Source: Amphritea atlantica (lineage in GTDB: Bacteria; Pseudomonadota; Gammaproteobacteria; Pseudomonadales; Balneatricaceae). Taken from it: a stretch of 61,361 nucleotides of DNA. The DNA is taken from contig NZ_FOGB01000020.1 in the NCBI RefSeq assembly GCF_900111095.1, positions 1-61,361 on the forward strand, written 5' to 3'. Every line of letters begins with the position of its first letter. Position 1 is the stretch's first letter. This document shows positions 29,443 to 37,563 of this stretch, one piece after another. Both the position numbers and the translations under genes were made by a program. Below the pieces are notes generated by a model that worked only from the letters and a program-made list of their open reading frames with translations, ran no database searches and was not told the origin of the DNA.

Positions 29443-30474
29443 ATGTTCAGAACAAAATTTTCACAGTGGCTCAGTAGCGCTGTTCTCGGTACGGGTCTGC
29501 TATGGGGGGCTCAGGCAGCGGCTCATGGATATGGCGATCACCCTGCAGCCCAGCCGTTTATCGCCGAAATGGCGCAAGAAGGGTTCGATGAAAAGGAGAT
29601 CCGGACGGTTCTGGATTCAGCTGAACGTCAGGAAAGTATTCTTAAAGCGATCTCCCGGCCGGCAGAAAAACGCCTTAACTGGGGCGAGTATCGTAATATC
29701 TTTCTGCGCGATGCCCGCATAGATCAGGGCCTTGAGTTCTGGGATCAGTATGCTGAAGCGCTACAACGGGCGGAACAGACTTACGGTGTTCCTGCACAGA
29801 TTATTGTCGCTATTATTGGTGTGGAGACCCGCTATGGCCGTAATATGGGCAGCTATCGGGTGGTCGATTCGTTGTCGACGCTTGGCTTTGATTACCCACC
29901 GCGGGGCAAATTCTTCCAGGGGCAGCTAAAAGAGTATTTCTACCTGCTGCGGGAAGAGGGGGTTGATCCGTTCAGTTTAAAAGGCTCCTATGCTGGCGCC
30001 ATGGGATTCGGACAGTTTATTCCCAGCAGCTTCAGAAGCTTTGCTGTTGATTTTGATGGCGATGGCAAGAAAGATATCTGGAATAATCCGGTCGATGCTA
30101 TTGGCAGCGTTGCCCACTATTTCCAGGCTCATGGCTGGAAAGCGGGTGAACCGGTGCGCAGTAATGTAGTGATGGAAAAACTGGCGGATGAAGCCTGGAT
30201 TAATGGCGATCTGAAGCCTGAGCTGACCCTGGCACAGTGGTCGGAACGGGGTATCCGTACCCGTAAAGGACTGGATGCTGACAGCAAAGCGACTCTGATC
30301 CGTCTGGAAACTGATGGTGAGTTCCAGCACTGGTTTGGGTTACACAACTTCTATGTTATCACCCGTTACAATCACAGCCGCTTGTACGCCATGGCAGTAT
30401 ATGAACTGAGTCAGGCGATAACGGAGAAGCGCCACCAGGTGCAGGCCAGACAACAGAATGGAGTGGCAGGTTAA
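29443..30474 (+). CDS. mltB: Lytic murein transglycosylase B
   Basis: 343 residues with a cleavable-looking signal ending near AQAAAHG. There is no lipobox cysteine, so this looks soluble in the periplasm, unlike lipoprotein MltB of E. coli. The catalytic glutamate lies in VAIIGVETRYGRNMGSYRV, and GSYAGAMGFGQFIPSSFR and the VDAIGSVAHYFQAHGW segment define the SLT-type MltB family. It cleaves glycan strands to 1,6-anhydro ends. It lies in the elongasome cluster, 3 bp before rlpA. Confidence 0.93.
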   Translation: MFRTKFSQWLSSAVLGTGLLWGAQAAAHGYGDHPAAQPFIAEMAQEGFDEKEIRTVLDSAERQESILKAISRPAEKRLNWGEYRNIFLRDARIDQGLEFWDQYAEALQRAEQTYGVPAQIIVAIIGVETRYGRNMGSYRVVDSLSTLGFDYPPRGKFFQGQLKEYFYLLREEGVDPFSLKGSYAGAMGFGQFIPSSFRSFAVDFDGDGKKDIWNNPVDAIGSVAHYFQAHGWKAGEPVRSNVVMEKLADEAWINGDLKPELTLAQWSERGIRTRKGLDADSKATLIRLETDGEFQHWFGLHNFYVITRYNHSRLYAMAVYELSQAITEKRHQVQARQQNGVAG

Positions 30475-30477
30475 TTC

Positions 30478-31323
30478 ATGAAACGAGTAATTCCCTATCT
30501 GACAGCGTTATTGTTGCTCGTGGTGCTGGGCGGATGTTCCTCTGCCCCCAGTGGCCGGTACGCTGTCGAGAAGGATTACGGCCCGTCAAACCGGGTGGAT
30601 GTGTCCCATGTGCCGGATGCGGTGCCCCGGGTCGAGCCAAAAAGCAGTGGTGGCAATAAAAGCCCCTATTCAGTGCTGGGTAAAACCTATTATGTGATGA
30701 CTTCAAGCCGCGGTTATAAAGAGCGCGGCGTGGCCTCATGGTATGGCAAAAAATTTCATGGTCACAAGACTTCGAATGGCGAAACCTACAATATGTACGG
30801 TATGAGTGCCGCCCATAAGTCGCTGCCGCTGCCCAGTTATGTTCAGGTGACCAATCTCAGTAATGGCAAGCGGGTGATTGTCCGGGTTAATGACCGCGGG
30901 CCATTCCATGGCGGTCGCATCATCGATCTGTCCTACGCTGCAGCATCTAAGCTGGATATGCTTGGAGGGGGAACCGCCCATGTTGAGGTTGAAGCGATTG
31001 ATCCCGCTAGCTGGAGTACTTCATCAGCCGCGATAGTCGCTGACAGCGTCAAAACCACGGCTCCGCCGCAGCCCAGTCCCACGACTGTCGGCAAACGTTA
31101 TCTGCAGGTCGGTGCGTTTGGGCTGCAAACGACTGCGCTGGAGGCGAAGCAGCAACTGCTGCAGATGCTGCCGGGCTATCAGGTCCGCATCGTACCTTTG
31201 AACCTGCCTGATCGAACCTTATACCGGGTGCAGGTCGGGCCGGTGCAGCTGAATGCTAATCTGGCGGCACTGGTATCAAAAATAGAAGCGGCAGGCTATC
31301 TGCGTCCACATTTGGTAGACTAG
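30478..31323 (+). CDS. rlpA: Septal ring lytic transglycosylase RlpA
   Basis: 281 residues. A lipoprotein signal ends in VLGGC (Cys18 or so). The double-psi beta-barrel domain includes GVASWYGKKFHGHKTSNGE, AAHKSLPLPSYVQVTNL and VRVNDRGPFHGGRIIDLSYAAA (shortened: VNDRGPFHGGRIIDLS), with catalytic Asp and His of the family. A C-terminal SPOR domain (about residues 205-280, starting RYLQVGAFG) binds denuded glycan at the division site. RlpA cleaves such glycans in Pseudomonas. It follows mltB by 3 bp. Confidence 0.94.
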   Translation: MKRVIPYLTALLLLVVLGGCSSAPSGRYAVEKDYGPSNRVDVSHVPDAVPRVEPKSSGGNKSPYSVLGKTYYVMTSSRGYKERGVASWYGKKFHGHKTSNGETYNMYGMSAAHKSLPLPSYVQVTNLSNGKRVIVRVNDRGPFHGGRIIDLSYAAASKLDMLGGGTAHVEVEAIDPASWSTSSAAIVADSVKTTAPPQPSPTTVGKRYLQVGAFGLQTTALEAKQQLLQMLPGYQVRIVPLNLPDRTLYRVQVGPVQLNANLAALVSKIEAAGYLRPHLVD

Positions 31324-31351
31324 GCGGCGTTAATTGGATTTGCTGAAGTAA

Positions 31352-31367
31352 ACCGCAGATGTGCGGT
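31352..31367. repeat. Short inverted repeat ACCGCA-GATG-TGCGGT between rlpA and dacA
   Basis: A 6-bp stem with a 4-nt loop, followed by a mixed, only weakly T-rich sequence. It could be a poor terminator for the mrdA-rlpA run. Confidence 0.3.
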
Positions 31368-31444
31368 CGAACCTTTGGGCTGTTTTCAGGTCTCAGCTGT
31401 ATCTGGACCCTCTGTAACCGAAATAAAAGTATTTATAAAACACT

Positions 31445-32614
31445 ATGATTAGAAAATTTGCTTTTCGCTCGCTGATGTTTCGCCTGTTTCTCCTCTCAAT
31501 CTGTCTCTCGTCACTGCCGGTGCAGGCGGCGAAGATTACCCCGGCTCCGCCTCAGGTAGCTGCCCGGGCGTATATTGTTATGGATGCCGATACCGGTAAA
31601 GTGATTATGGCCAGCCGGGAGGATGAGCGCTTTCCTCCCGCCAGTCTGACCAAGATGATGACCAGCTATATTCTTGAAGGTGAGCTGACCAAAGGTAATA
31701 TCAGTAAGAACGATATGGTGCCGGTTTCGGTCAAGGCCTGGCGTGCTCCGGGGTCACGGATGTTTATTCAGGAGGGAACGCAGGTACTTCTGAGTGATCT
31801 GCTGAAGGGTATCATCATCCAGTCGGGTAATGATGCCAGCGTGGCGGTGGCGGAGTATATTGCCGGTAGCGAAGCGGCTTTTGCGGATATGATGAACCAG
31901 CATGCCGCCCTGTTGGGTATGAAAAACTCTCACTTTATGAACGCCACCGGTTTGCCCGCAGAAGATCACTACTCTTCAGCGTACGACCTGGCGCTGCTGG
32001 CCCAGGCTATTATTCAGAAATACCCGGAACAGTATGGGGTTTACTCTGAAAAGTATTTTACCTACAACAAGATCCGTCAGCCTAACCGCAATAAACTGTT
32101 GTGGCGGGATGATTCCGTTGATGGTCTGAAAACCGGCCACACCGATGCGGCAGGTTACTGCCTGGTGGCGTCTGCAAAACGGGACGGTATGCGTTTAATC
32201 ACCGTGGTGATGGGCACCAGCAGTGAAGAGGCGCGGGCCCAGGAGAGTCAGAAACTGCTGGCGTACGCGTTCCGCTATTTTAGAACCCATAAACTCTATG
32301 ATGCGGGTCAGGTGCTGGAAACCGCTAAAGTGTGGGCCGGACAGCAGAATCAGTTGAAAGTTGGACTGGAAAATGCGATGGCAATCACCATTCCCCGGGG
32401 TGAGGGTGAGCAACTACAAGCGGTTCTGGATCTCGATAAAGTGATTAAGGCACCGATCGAGAAAGGTCAGAGCTTTGGCAGTCTGAAAGTGATGCTTGAG
32501 GATAAAGTGGTTGCTGAAGCACCGGTTATCGCACTGGAAAGTATTGCCGAAGCGGGACTTTTACAACGCATCTGGGATGCTATAGCGCTATTCTTTTATA
32601 ACCTGATTAACTGA
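31445..32614 (+). CDS. dacA: D-alanyl-D-alanine carboxypeptidase (PBP5/6 type)
   Basis: 389 residues. A signal peptide ends at VQA. The penicillin-binding motifs are FPPASLTKMM (S-x-x-K), SGNDAS (S-x-N) and LKTGHTDAAGYC (K-T-G). The C-terminal beta domain (about 290-360) and a final amphipathic helix (LLQRIWDAIALFFYNLI) anchor it to the membrane surface. It trims terminal D-Ala from pentapeptides. The order rlpA-dacA-...-ybeD-lipB-lipA is that of Pseudomonas. Confidence 0.95.
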   Translation: MIRKFAFRSLMFRLFLLSICLSSLPVQAAKITPAPPQVAARAYIVMDADTGKVIMASREDERFPPASLTKMMTSYILEGELTKGNISKNDMVPVSVKAWRAPGSRMFIQEGTQVLLSDLLKGIIIQSGNDASVAVAEYIAGSEAAFADMMNQHAALLGMKNSHFMNATGLPAEDHYSSAYDLALLAQAIIQKYPEQYGVYSEKYFTYNKIRQPNRNKLLWRDDSVDGLKTGHTDAAGYCLVASAKRDGMRLITVVMGTSSEEARAQESQKLLAYAFRYFRTHKLYDAGQVLETAKVWAGQQNQLKVGLENAMAITIPRGEGEQLQAVLDLDKVIKAPIEKGQSFGSLKVMLEDKVVAEAPVIALESIAEAGLLQRIWDAIALFFYNLIN

Positions 32615-32630
32615 CCCCGAGGGGCTGGAC

Positions 32631-32674
32631 ACAGATGCCCGGGCTCAGGATCCAATCTGAGTCCGGGCATCTGT
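32631..32674. repeat. 18-bp-stem hairpin between dacA and the aminotransferase gene
   Basis: Arms at 32631-32648 and 32657-32674 are complementary over 18 bp with a single G-U wobble, around the loop GATCCAAT. No T run follows, and the next start codon is only 12 nt away. It may attenuate, stabilise the dacA mRNA end or control translation of the next gene. Confidence 0.75.
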
Positions 32675-32686
32675 CGTTAAATAAAG

Positions 32687-33538
32687 ATGGATACAGTATT
32701 TCTGAATGGCGAGTTCATTGCGCAACAGCAGGCGACCGTCTCGGTATTTGACCGGGGCTTTCTGTTTGGCGATAGCGTATATGAAGTGATCCCCTTTTAC
32801 CGGGGCCGGGGGTTCCGGCTGGATGAGCATCTGCAGCGACTCGAGCATAGCCTCCGAGCGATTCAGATCAATGCAGATTACGACTGGAAAACGATCTTAA
32901 CCCGACTGGTAGATATGAATGGTGGCGGCAATCTGTCAGTGTACCTTCAGATCAGCCGGGGCTGTTCCGGTAACCGCAGTCATATTTATGCGGCTGATAT
33001 GGTGCCCACGGTGTTTGCCTGCTGCAGCCCGATCAAGAATATATATGCTGCCGGGGCTGATTCTATCGCTGGTGTGCGGGCGATTGTAACCGCCGATCTG
33101 CGCTGGGGACGTTGTGATATTAAGAGTACCGGCCTGCTCCCCAATATACTGGTGATGCAGCAGGCACGGCAGGCAGGGGTGGATGAGGCCCTGATGATCC
33201 GGGATGGTCTGCTGACCGAAGGCGCTTCCTGTAACCTGATGCTGGTGGATAAGGGGGTGATCTACACCCCTAAACGGGGCTCTGAAATTCTCGGAGGTAC
33301 TACCCGCGAGCTGATTCTGGAGCTGGCAGCGGAAGACGGGATTCCTACTCAGGAAGTGGATATCGATTATGACCGTCTGATGGCCGCTGATGAGGTCTGG
33401 ATCAGTAGTTCAACCCGGGCGGTCGTGCCGGTGCTTGAAATTGATGGTCAGCCGGTGGCTGACGGAAATAAAGGCCCTCTGTGGGCAAGAATGTTTGAAC
33501 TGTTTACCCGTTATCAGAATGATCTGATGAACGGCTGA
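32687..33538 (+). CDS. dat: D-amino-acid aminotransferase (PLP fold type IV)
   Basis: 283 residues of aminotransferase class IV. The PLP lysine is K146 in CDIKSTGLLPN, and the phosphate-binding parts EGASCNLMLV and EILGGTTRELILELA are present. The N-terminal MDTVFLNGEFI and FDRGFLFGDSVYEV fit D-alanine aminotransferase better than branched-chain enzymes. It makes or removes D-alanine and D-glutamate, which suits its place after dacA. There is almost no Shine-Dalgarno sequence before the ATG, just a strong hairpin. Aminodeoxychorismate lyase is a less likely alternative. Confidence 0.86.
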   Translation: MDTVFLNGEFIAQQQATVSVFDRGFLFGDSVYEVIPFYRGRGFRLDEHLQRLEHSLRAIQINADYDWKTILTRLVDMNGGGNLSVYLQISRGCSGNRSHIYAADMVPTVFACCSPIKNIYAAGADSIAGVRAIVTADLRWGRCDIKSTGLLPNILVMQQARQAGVDEALMIRDGLLTEGASCNLMLVDKGVIYTPKRGSEILGGTTRELILELAAEDGIPTQEVDIDYDRLMAADEVWISSSTRAVVPVLEIDGQPVADGNKGPLWARMFELFTRYQNDLMNG

Positions 33539-33555
33539 GTATGCGAGAGATAGCG

Positions 33556-33837
33556 ATGGCGCAACAAACTGAACAAGACGCACCGAAAATTGAGTTCCCC
33601 TGTCCCGATTACCCGATCAAGGTGATTGGCCGGGATGGCCCCGATTTTCAGGAGGTTGTGATCGAGGTGGTACGTATCCATGTGCCCGATCTGGATATCA
33701 CTAAAATTGAGATTCAGGGTAGCCGTAAGGGAACTTTTGTCTCGCTGCGTATGAAGATTACCGCCACCGGGCATGACCAGCTTAAAGCGTTGCATGAGGA
33801 TCTGCTGGGCACCGGGCGTGTGCAGATGGTGATGTGA
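33556..33837 (+). CDS. ybeD: DUF493 family protein YbeD
   Basis: 93 residues matching the YbeD/DUF493 family, with [24 protein letters not shown] and [17 protein letters not shown], and an ACT-like small alpha/beta fold. Function is unknown, although the gene nearly always precedes lipB. ATG 33556 has GAGAG 6-7 nt upstream; ATG 33541 in the same frame, just after the dat stop, is the alternative. The stop overlaps the lipB start by one base. Confidence 0.9.
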   Translation: MAQQTEQDAPKIEFPCPDYPIKVIGRDGPDFQEVVIEVVRIHVPDLDITKIEIQGSRKGTFVSLRMKITATGHDQLKALHEDLLGTGRVQMVM

Positions 33838-34499
33838 TGGCACTGTCTGAACAGATAGTGGTACGTGATCTGGGGCTGGTGGAATATCTGCCTGCCTGGC
33901 AGGCGATGCAACACTTTACTGCCGCAAGGGATGATAATACCGTTGATGAGATCTGGCTGCTGGAACATCACCCGGTGTTTACTCAGGGACATGCCGGTGA
34001 TGCCGGACATCTCCTCAGCACCGGCGATATTCCGGTGGTTCAGGTTGATCGTGGTGGCCAGGTTACGTACCACGGGCCGGGTCAGTTGGTGGTCTACCTG
34101 TTGCTCAACCTGCGGCGGAAAAAGTTTGGCGTTAAAGAGCTGGTTGCGCGTATGGAAGCCAGTATTGTTGAGCTATTGGCGCACTATGGTGTCGACGCCT
34201 ATGCCCGGGCGGATGCGCCCGGTGTTTACGTCAATGATGCAAAAATCTGCTCGCTGGGATTGCGGGTGCGTAAAGGCTGTTCGTTTCACGGACTGGCCTT
34301 TAATCTGGATATGGATCTCGAACCTTTTAACCGGATCAACCCTTGTGGTTATGCCGGTATGGCAGTTACCCGATTGAAAAACCTGGTCGACACGCTCGAC
34401 AGGGAGTCCGTTAAGGATTTACTTACAGAAATACTGGTGAAAAGACTCGACTATAACGAGCGCACCAATGCTAACTCGTTGGAAGGTACTGATGTCTGA
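33837..34499 (+). CDS. lipB: Octanoyltransferase LipB
   Basis: 220 residues. Typical blocks are [34 protein letters not shown] and, near the catalytic region, [28 protein letters not shown] (shortened: [18 protein letters not shown]); the catalytic Cys and Lys are within [14 protein letters not shown] and AKICSLG. It moves octanoyl groups from ACP to lipoyl domains. It starts in a TGATG overlap with ybeD and overlaps lipA by 8 nt. Confidence 0.95.
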   Translation: MALSEQIVVRDLGLVEYLPAWQAMQHFTAARDDNTVDEIWLLEHHPVFTQGHAGDAGHLLSTGDIPVVQVDRGGQVTYHGPGQLVVYLLLNLRRKKFGVKELVARMEASIVELLAHYGVDAYARADAPGVYVNDAKICSLGLRVRKGCSFHGLAFNLDMDLEPFNRINPCGYAGMAVTRLKNLVDTLDRESVKDLLTEILVKRLDYNERTNANSLEGTDV

Positions 34500-35496
34500 G
34501 AATAGTGAAAATGTGCAAAGTGCAGTTGCTGCAGCTGATAAGCCGCAGCGTGCTGAAGCGGGTGTCAAACTGCGCGGGGCCGAAAAAGTCTCCCGTATCC
34601 CGGTTAAGGTGATTCCCACCGAGCGGGATCAGATTCTGCGTAAGCCTGAGTGGCTGCGGGTATCCCTGGGCACCTCGCCCAAAGTGCAGGGGATCAAAAA
34701 CAAGCTGCGTAAGCATAAACTGGCTTCGGTGTGTGAGGAAGCCAGCTGTCCGAATCTGGGTGAATGTTTCAGCCATGGTACCGCCACTTTTATGATTATG
34801 GGGGATATCTGTACCCGTCGCTGTCCATTCTGTGATGTTGCCCATGGCCGTCCCAAACCGTTGCCAGAAAATGAACCTGCTGAACTGGCTGAAGCGATTG
34901 CGGATATGGGGCTGCGCTATGTCGTGATTACCTCGGTGGATCGGGATGATCTGCGCGATGGTGGGGCAGAGCATTTTGCCCGTTGTATCACCGAAACCCG
35001 CAAAGCGGTTCCGTCGATTCAGGTGGAAACCCTGGTGCCTGATTTCCGTGGTCGCATGGATATCGCACTGGATGTGTTGCAACAAACGCCGCCGGATGTG
35101 TTTAACCATAATATGGAAACCGTACCGCGACTCTACCGTAAGGTGCGTCCGGGGGCTGATTATCAGTGGTCATTAGAGTTGCTGCAGAGATATAAACAGC
35201 GTTGTCCTGATGTGCGGACTAAATCTGGCCTGATGGTTGGCGTGGGTGAGACCAAGGAGGAGATTATCGCCGTGCTGAAAGATCTGCGGGCTCATGATGT
35301 GGATATGCTTACTATTGGTCAGTATCTGCAGCCCAGCCGCGATCATCTGCCGGTGGATCGTTATGTCACTCCGGAAGAGTTTGATGAATATGCGCAGGTA
35401 GCAAAAGAACTGGGCTTCTCACAGGTTGCCAGTGGGCCTCTGGTGCGTTCATCCTATCATGCCGATCTGCAGGCTAAAGGTGAAACAATCAGCTGA
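34492..35496 (+). CDS. lipA: Lipoyl synthase LipA
   Basis: 334 residues. Both iron-sulfur cluster motifs are present: the auxiliary cluster C-x4-C-x5-C in [12 protein letters not shown] and the radical-SAM C-x3-C-x2-C in [27 protein letters not shown] and the C-terminal [12 protein letters not shown], with the Ser ligand, complete the family picture. It inserts two sulfur atoms into octanoyl-lysine. ATG 34492 has GGAAGG upstream; an earlier in-frame ATG (34468) lies deep in lipB. Confidence 0.96.
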   Translation: MSENSENVQSAVAAADKPQRAEAGVKLRGAEKVSRIPVKVIPTERDQILRKPEWLRVSLGTSPKVQGIKNKLRKHKLASVCEEASCPNLGECFSHGTATFMIMGDICTRRCPFCDVAHGRPKPLPENEPAELAEAIADMGLRYVVITSVDRDDLRDGGAEHFARCITETRKAVPSIQVETLVPDFRGRMDIALDVLQQTPPDVFNHNMETVPRLYRKVRPGADYQWSLELLQRYKQRCPDVRTKSGLMVGVGETKEEIIAVLKDLRAHDVDMLTIGQYLQPSRDHLPVDRYVTPEEFDEYAQVAKELGFSQVASGPLVRSSYHADLQAKGETIS

Positions 35497-36431
35497 TGCG
35501 GCGCGCTCAACTGCTTAAACTGCTGCTGTCAGTGGTGATTCTGCTAATCACCCTGGCGGTGGTGGAATATAAAATCGGCTGGTACAGCCTGCTGACATCC
35601 TGGCAGGGATTCTCAGCTGAAACGCTGGCGATGTTGGCGATCCTGTCGCTCAGCAGTAATGCGCTACGGGCATGGCGGATAAAAATCAGCTTTGAGTTAC
35701 CTGCCTCCCGTTATCCCCGAATGTTTTACCTCAGCACCAACCATAACCTGCTCAACAATCTGTTACCGATGCGCACCGGTGAGGTGGCGTTTCCGGTACT
35801 GATCAAACGCTATTTTGGTATTGGGCTGATGAGTTCCTCTTCCCACCTCTTGCTCTATCGTCTGTTGGATCTGGTGGCGTTGCTGTCGGTTGCCGGGGTT
35901 CTGGCACTGTGGCAGCTGAACGCTATGGCCGCTGTTGGTCTGGCGTTGGTTACGGTCGCCGCCCTGCTGCTGTTTGATCGGGGTAAGCGTGTGGTTATCT
36001 GGCTGCTGGGACGGTTCAGTAATCAGAAACTGCAGCAACTGGCGCAGACATTTGCGGTATTACCAACCCGGGGTGGACACTTTAGCGCGATTGTTATTGT
36101 TACCTATGCGGTGTGGTTAACCAAGTTGCTGGCGTTTCTGGGGGTGGTGTTACAGCTGTCTCAGCTGACTCTGGTGCAGGCGGTTTCCAGTGTTGCGGTG
36201 GCGGATCTCTCCTCGATTCTGCCGATCCACGGCGTCGCGGGTTCTGGCACCTTTGAGGCAGCCTTTGTGCTGGCTGGAAAGTTCTATGCAATCGATACCA
36301 CGGCGCTGCTTAAAGTTGCAGTACAGCTGCATCTGTTTCTGCTGCTGATGTCCTTTGTGGCTTTTGGCTTAGGCTGGCTGGTGGCGAAAGTTTTTTATCG
36401 TGAAGGGGTGCTGCCAGCCGAAGCTGAATGA
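35496..36431 (+). CDS. Flippase-like membrane protein (lysylphosphatidylglycerol synthase TM-region family)
   Basis: 311 residues with about seven or eight hydrophobic helices and few charged segments. Motifs such as LSTNHNLLNNLLPMRTGE and SILPIHGVAGSGTFE are those of the UPF0104/LPG-synthase transmembrane family (YbhN, AglD-like). Related proteins flip or transfer lipid-linked groups, and many lie next to glycosyltransferases. The start codon overlaps the lipA stop (TGATG), so it is cotranslated with lipA, although its role fits better with the three genes downstream. Confidence 0.78.
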   Translation: MRRAQLLKLLLSVVILLITLAVVEYKIGWYSLLTSWQGFSAETLAMLAILSLSSNALRAWRIKISFELPASRYPRMFYLSTNHNLLNNLLPMRTGEVAFPVLIKRYFGIGLMSSSSHLLLYRLLDLVALLSVAGVLALWQLNAMAAVGLALVTVAALLLFDRGKRVVIWLLGRFSNQKLQQLAQTFAVLPTRGGHFSAIVIVTYAVWLTKLLAFLGVVLQLSQLTLVQAVSSVAVADLSSILPIHGVAGSGTFEAAFVLAGKFYAIDTTALLKVAVQLHLFLLLMSFVAFGLGWLVAKVFYREGVLPAEAE

Positions 36432-36441
36432 GCTGCAGTGC

Positions 36442-36471
36442 TTGATATGACGGGCTTTACCTTCATATCAA
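36442..36471. repeat. Perfect 9-bp inverted repeat TTGATATGA / TCATATCAA
   Basis: The arms are separated by 12 nt and lie in the gap before the GT2 gene. There is no T run after it. Candidate operator or mRNA hairpin. Confidence 0.45.
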
Positions 36472-36528
36472 AAGGGCTTTGTGATAGAGTCCGCTTACAC
36501 TTTTTAATGATCTGAATCCGGATAATTT

Positions 36529-37563
36529 ATGAAATCATTATCGATCGTCGTACCGATGTATAAAGAAGAGGATTGTGTTTTTCCGCTGGTTGAGCGGGTG
36601 CACGAGTGCCTCAGCGATTATGCCGGTAAGTGGGAACTTATCTGTGTCGATGATGGTAGTCCGGATAACACGGTTTCCCGGCTTTATGAAGCTCAGACTC
36701 AGTGGGGAGATCATCTGCGGGTAGTGGAGCTGCAGCGTAACTTTGGTCAGACCGCTGCGATGCAGGCGGGCATTGATGCCGCCCGGGGTGAAATTATTGT
36801 CACCATGGATGGCGATCTGCAAAATGATCCTGCCGATATACAGCGCATGATCGTTGAGATGGAAGAGCGTGACCTGGATATGTTGCAGGGCTGGCGCAAA
36901 CAGCGGGAAGATGAGTCGACCCGTAAATTCTTCTCCCGTCAGGCCAACCGTCTGATCGCTAAAGTGACCAGTGTACGGTTGCATGACTATGGCTGCAGCC
37001 TGAAAGTTTATCGTGCCAGTGTCATCAAGCAGGTGCGCCTGTTTGGTGAGATGCACCGCTTTATTCCGGTATGGGTTGCTTCGGTGACCAAACCGTCACG
37101 TATTGGTGAGACCGTGGTTGATCACCATGCCCGTCAATTTGGCGAGTCTAAGTACGGTCTGTCCCGTACCTTCCGGGTCATCCTTGATCTGCTGGTGGTA
37201 TTCTTCTTCCTGAAGTTTAAAGCCCGTCCCGGCCACTTCTTTGGTTACCTCGGTCTGGGCATGGGGGTGTTGGGTTCGTTGATTATGACCTGGCTGACAG
37301 GGGTTAAACTGTTCCTTGGAGAAGATATTGGTGGCCGTCCGCTGTTTATGATCGGTATCTTCCTGCTGGTGGTTTCTCTTCAGTTCATCACCACCGGTGT
37401 ATTGGCAGAGATGATGTCGCGGATCTTCTTTGAAACGTCTAATACCCGCGGTTATACCTTGCGGGAAAAACTGAATAATGACGATGAAGGGCGCTGGTAT
37501 GCCCCGCAACCCGACGTAACGGATGGGACCACTGCGCATGACGCCGACCCTGCGCCAAAGTAA
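36529..37563 (+). CDS. GT2 glycosyltransferase, ArnC/dolichyl-phosphate-mannose-synthase-like
   Basis: 344 residues. The GT2 catalytic part (about 1-220) has SIVVPMYKEE, the nucleotide-binding DDGSPDNT, QRNFGQTAAMQAGIDAARGE and the metal-binding TMDGDLQNDP. Two C-terminal membrane helices (about 230-255 and 268-292) follow, as in ArnC and GtrB. Such enzymes attach a sugar to undecaprenyl phosphate on the cytoplasmic side. The downstream ArnT-like gene overlaps by 26 nt and would use the product. Confidence 0.88.
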   Translation: MKSLSIVVPMYKEEDCVFPLVERVHECLSDYAGKWELICVDDGSPDNTVSRLYEAQTQWGDHLRVVELQRNFGQTAAMQAGIDAARGEIIVTMDGDLQNDPADIQRMIVEMEERDLDMLQGWRKQREDESTRKFFSRQANRLIAKVTSVRLHDYGCSLKVYRASVIKQVRLFGEMHRFIPVWVASVTKPSRIGETVVDHHARQFGESKYGLSRTFRVILDLLVVFFFLKFKARPGHFFGYLGLGMGVLGSLIMTWLTGVKLFLGEDIGGRPLFMIGIFLLVVSLQFITTGVLAEMMSRIFFETSNTRGYTLREKLNNDDEGRWYAPQPDVTDGTTAHDADPAPK

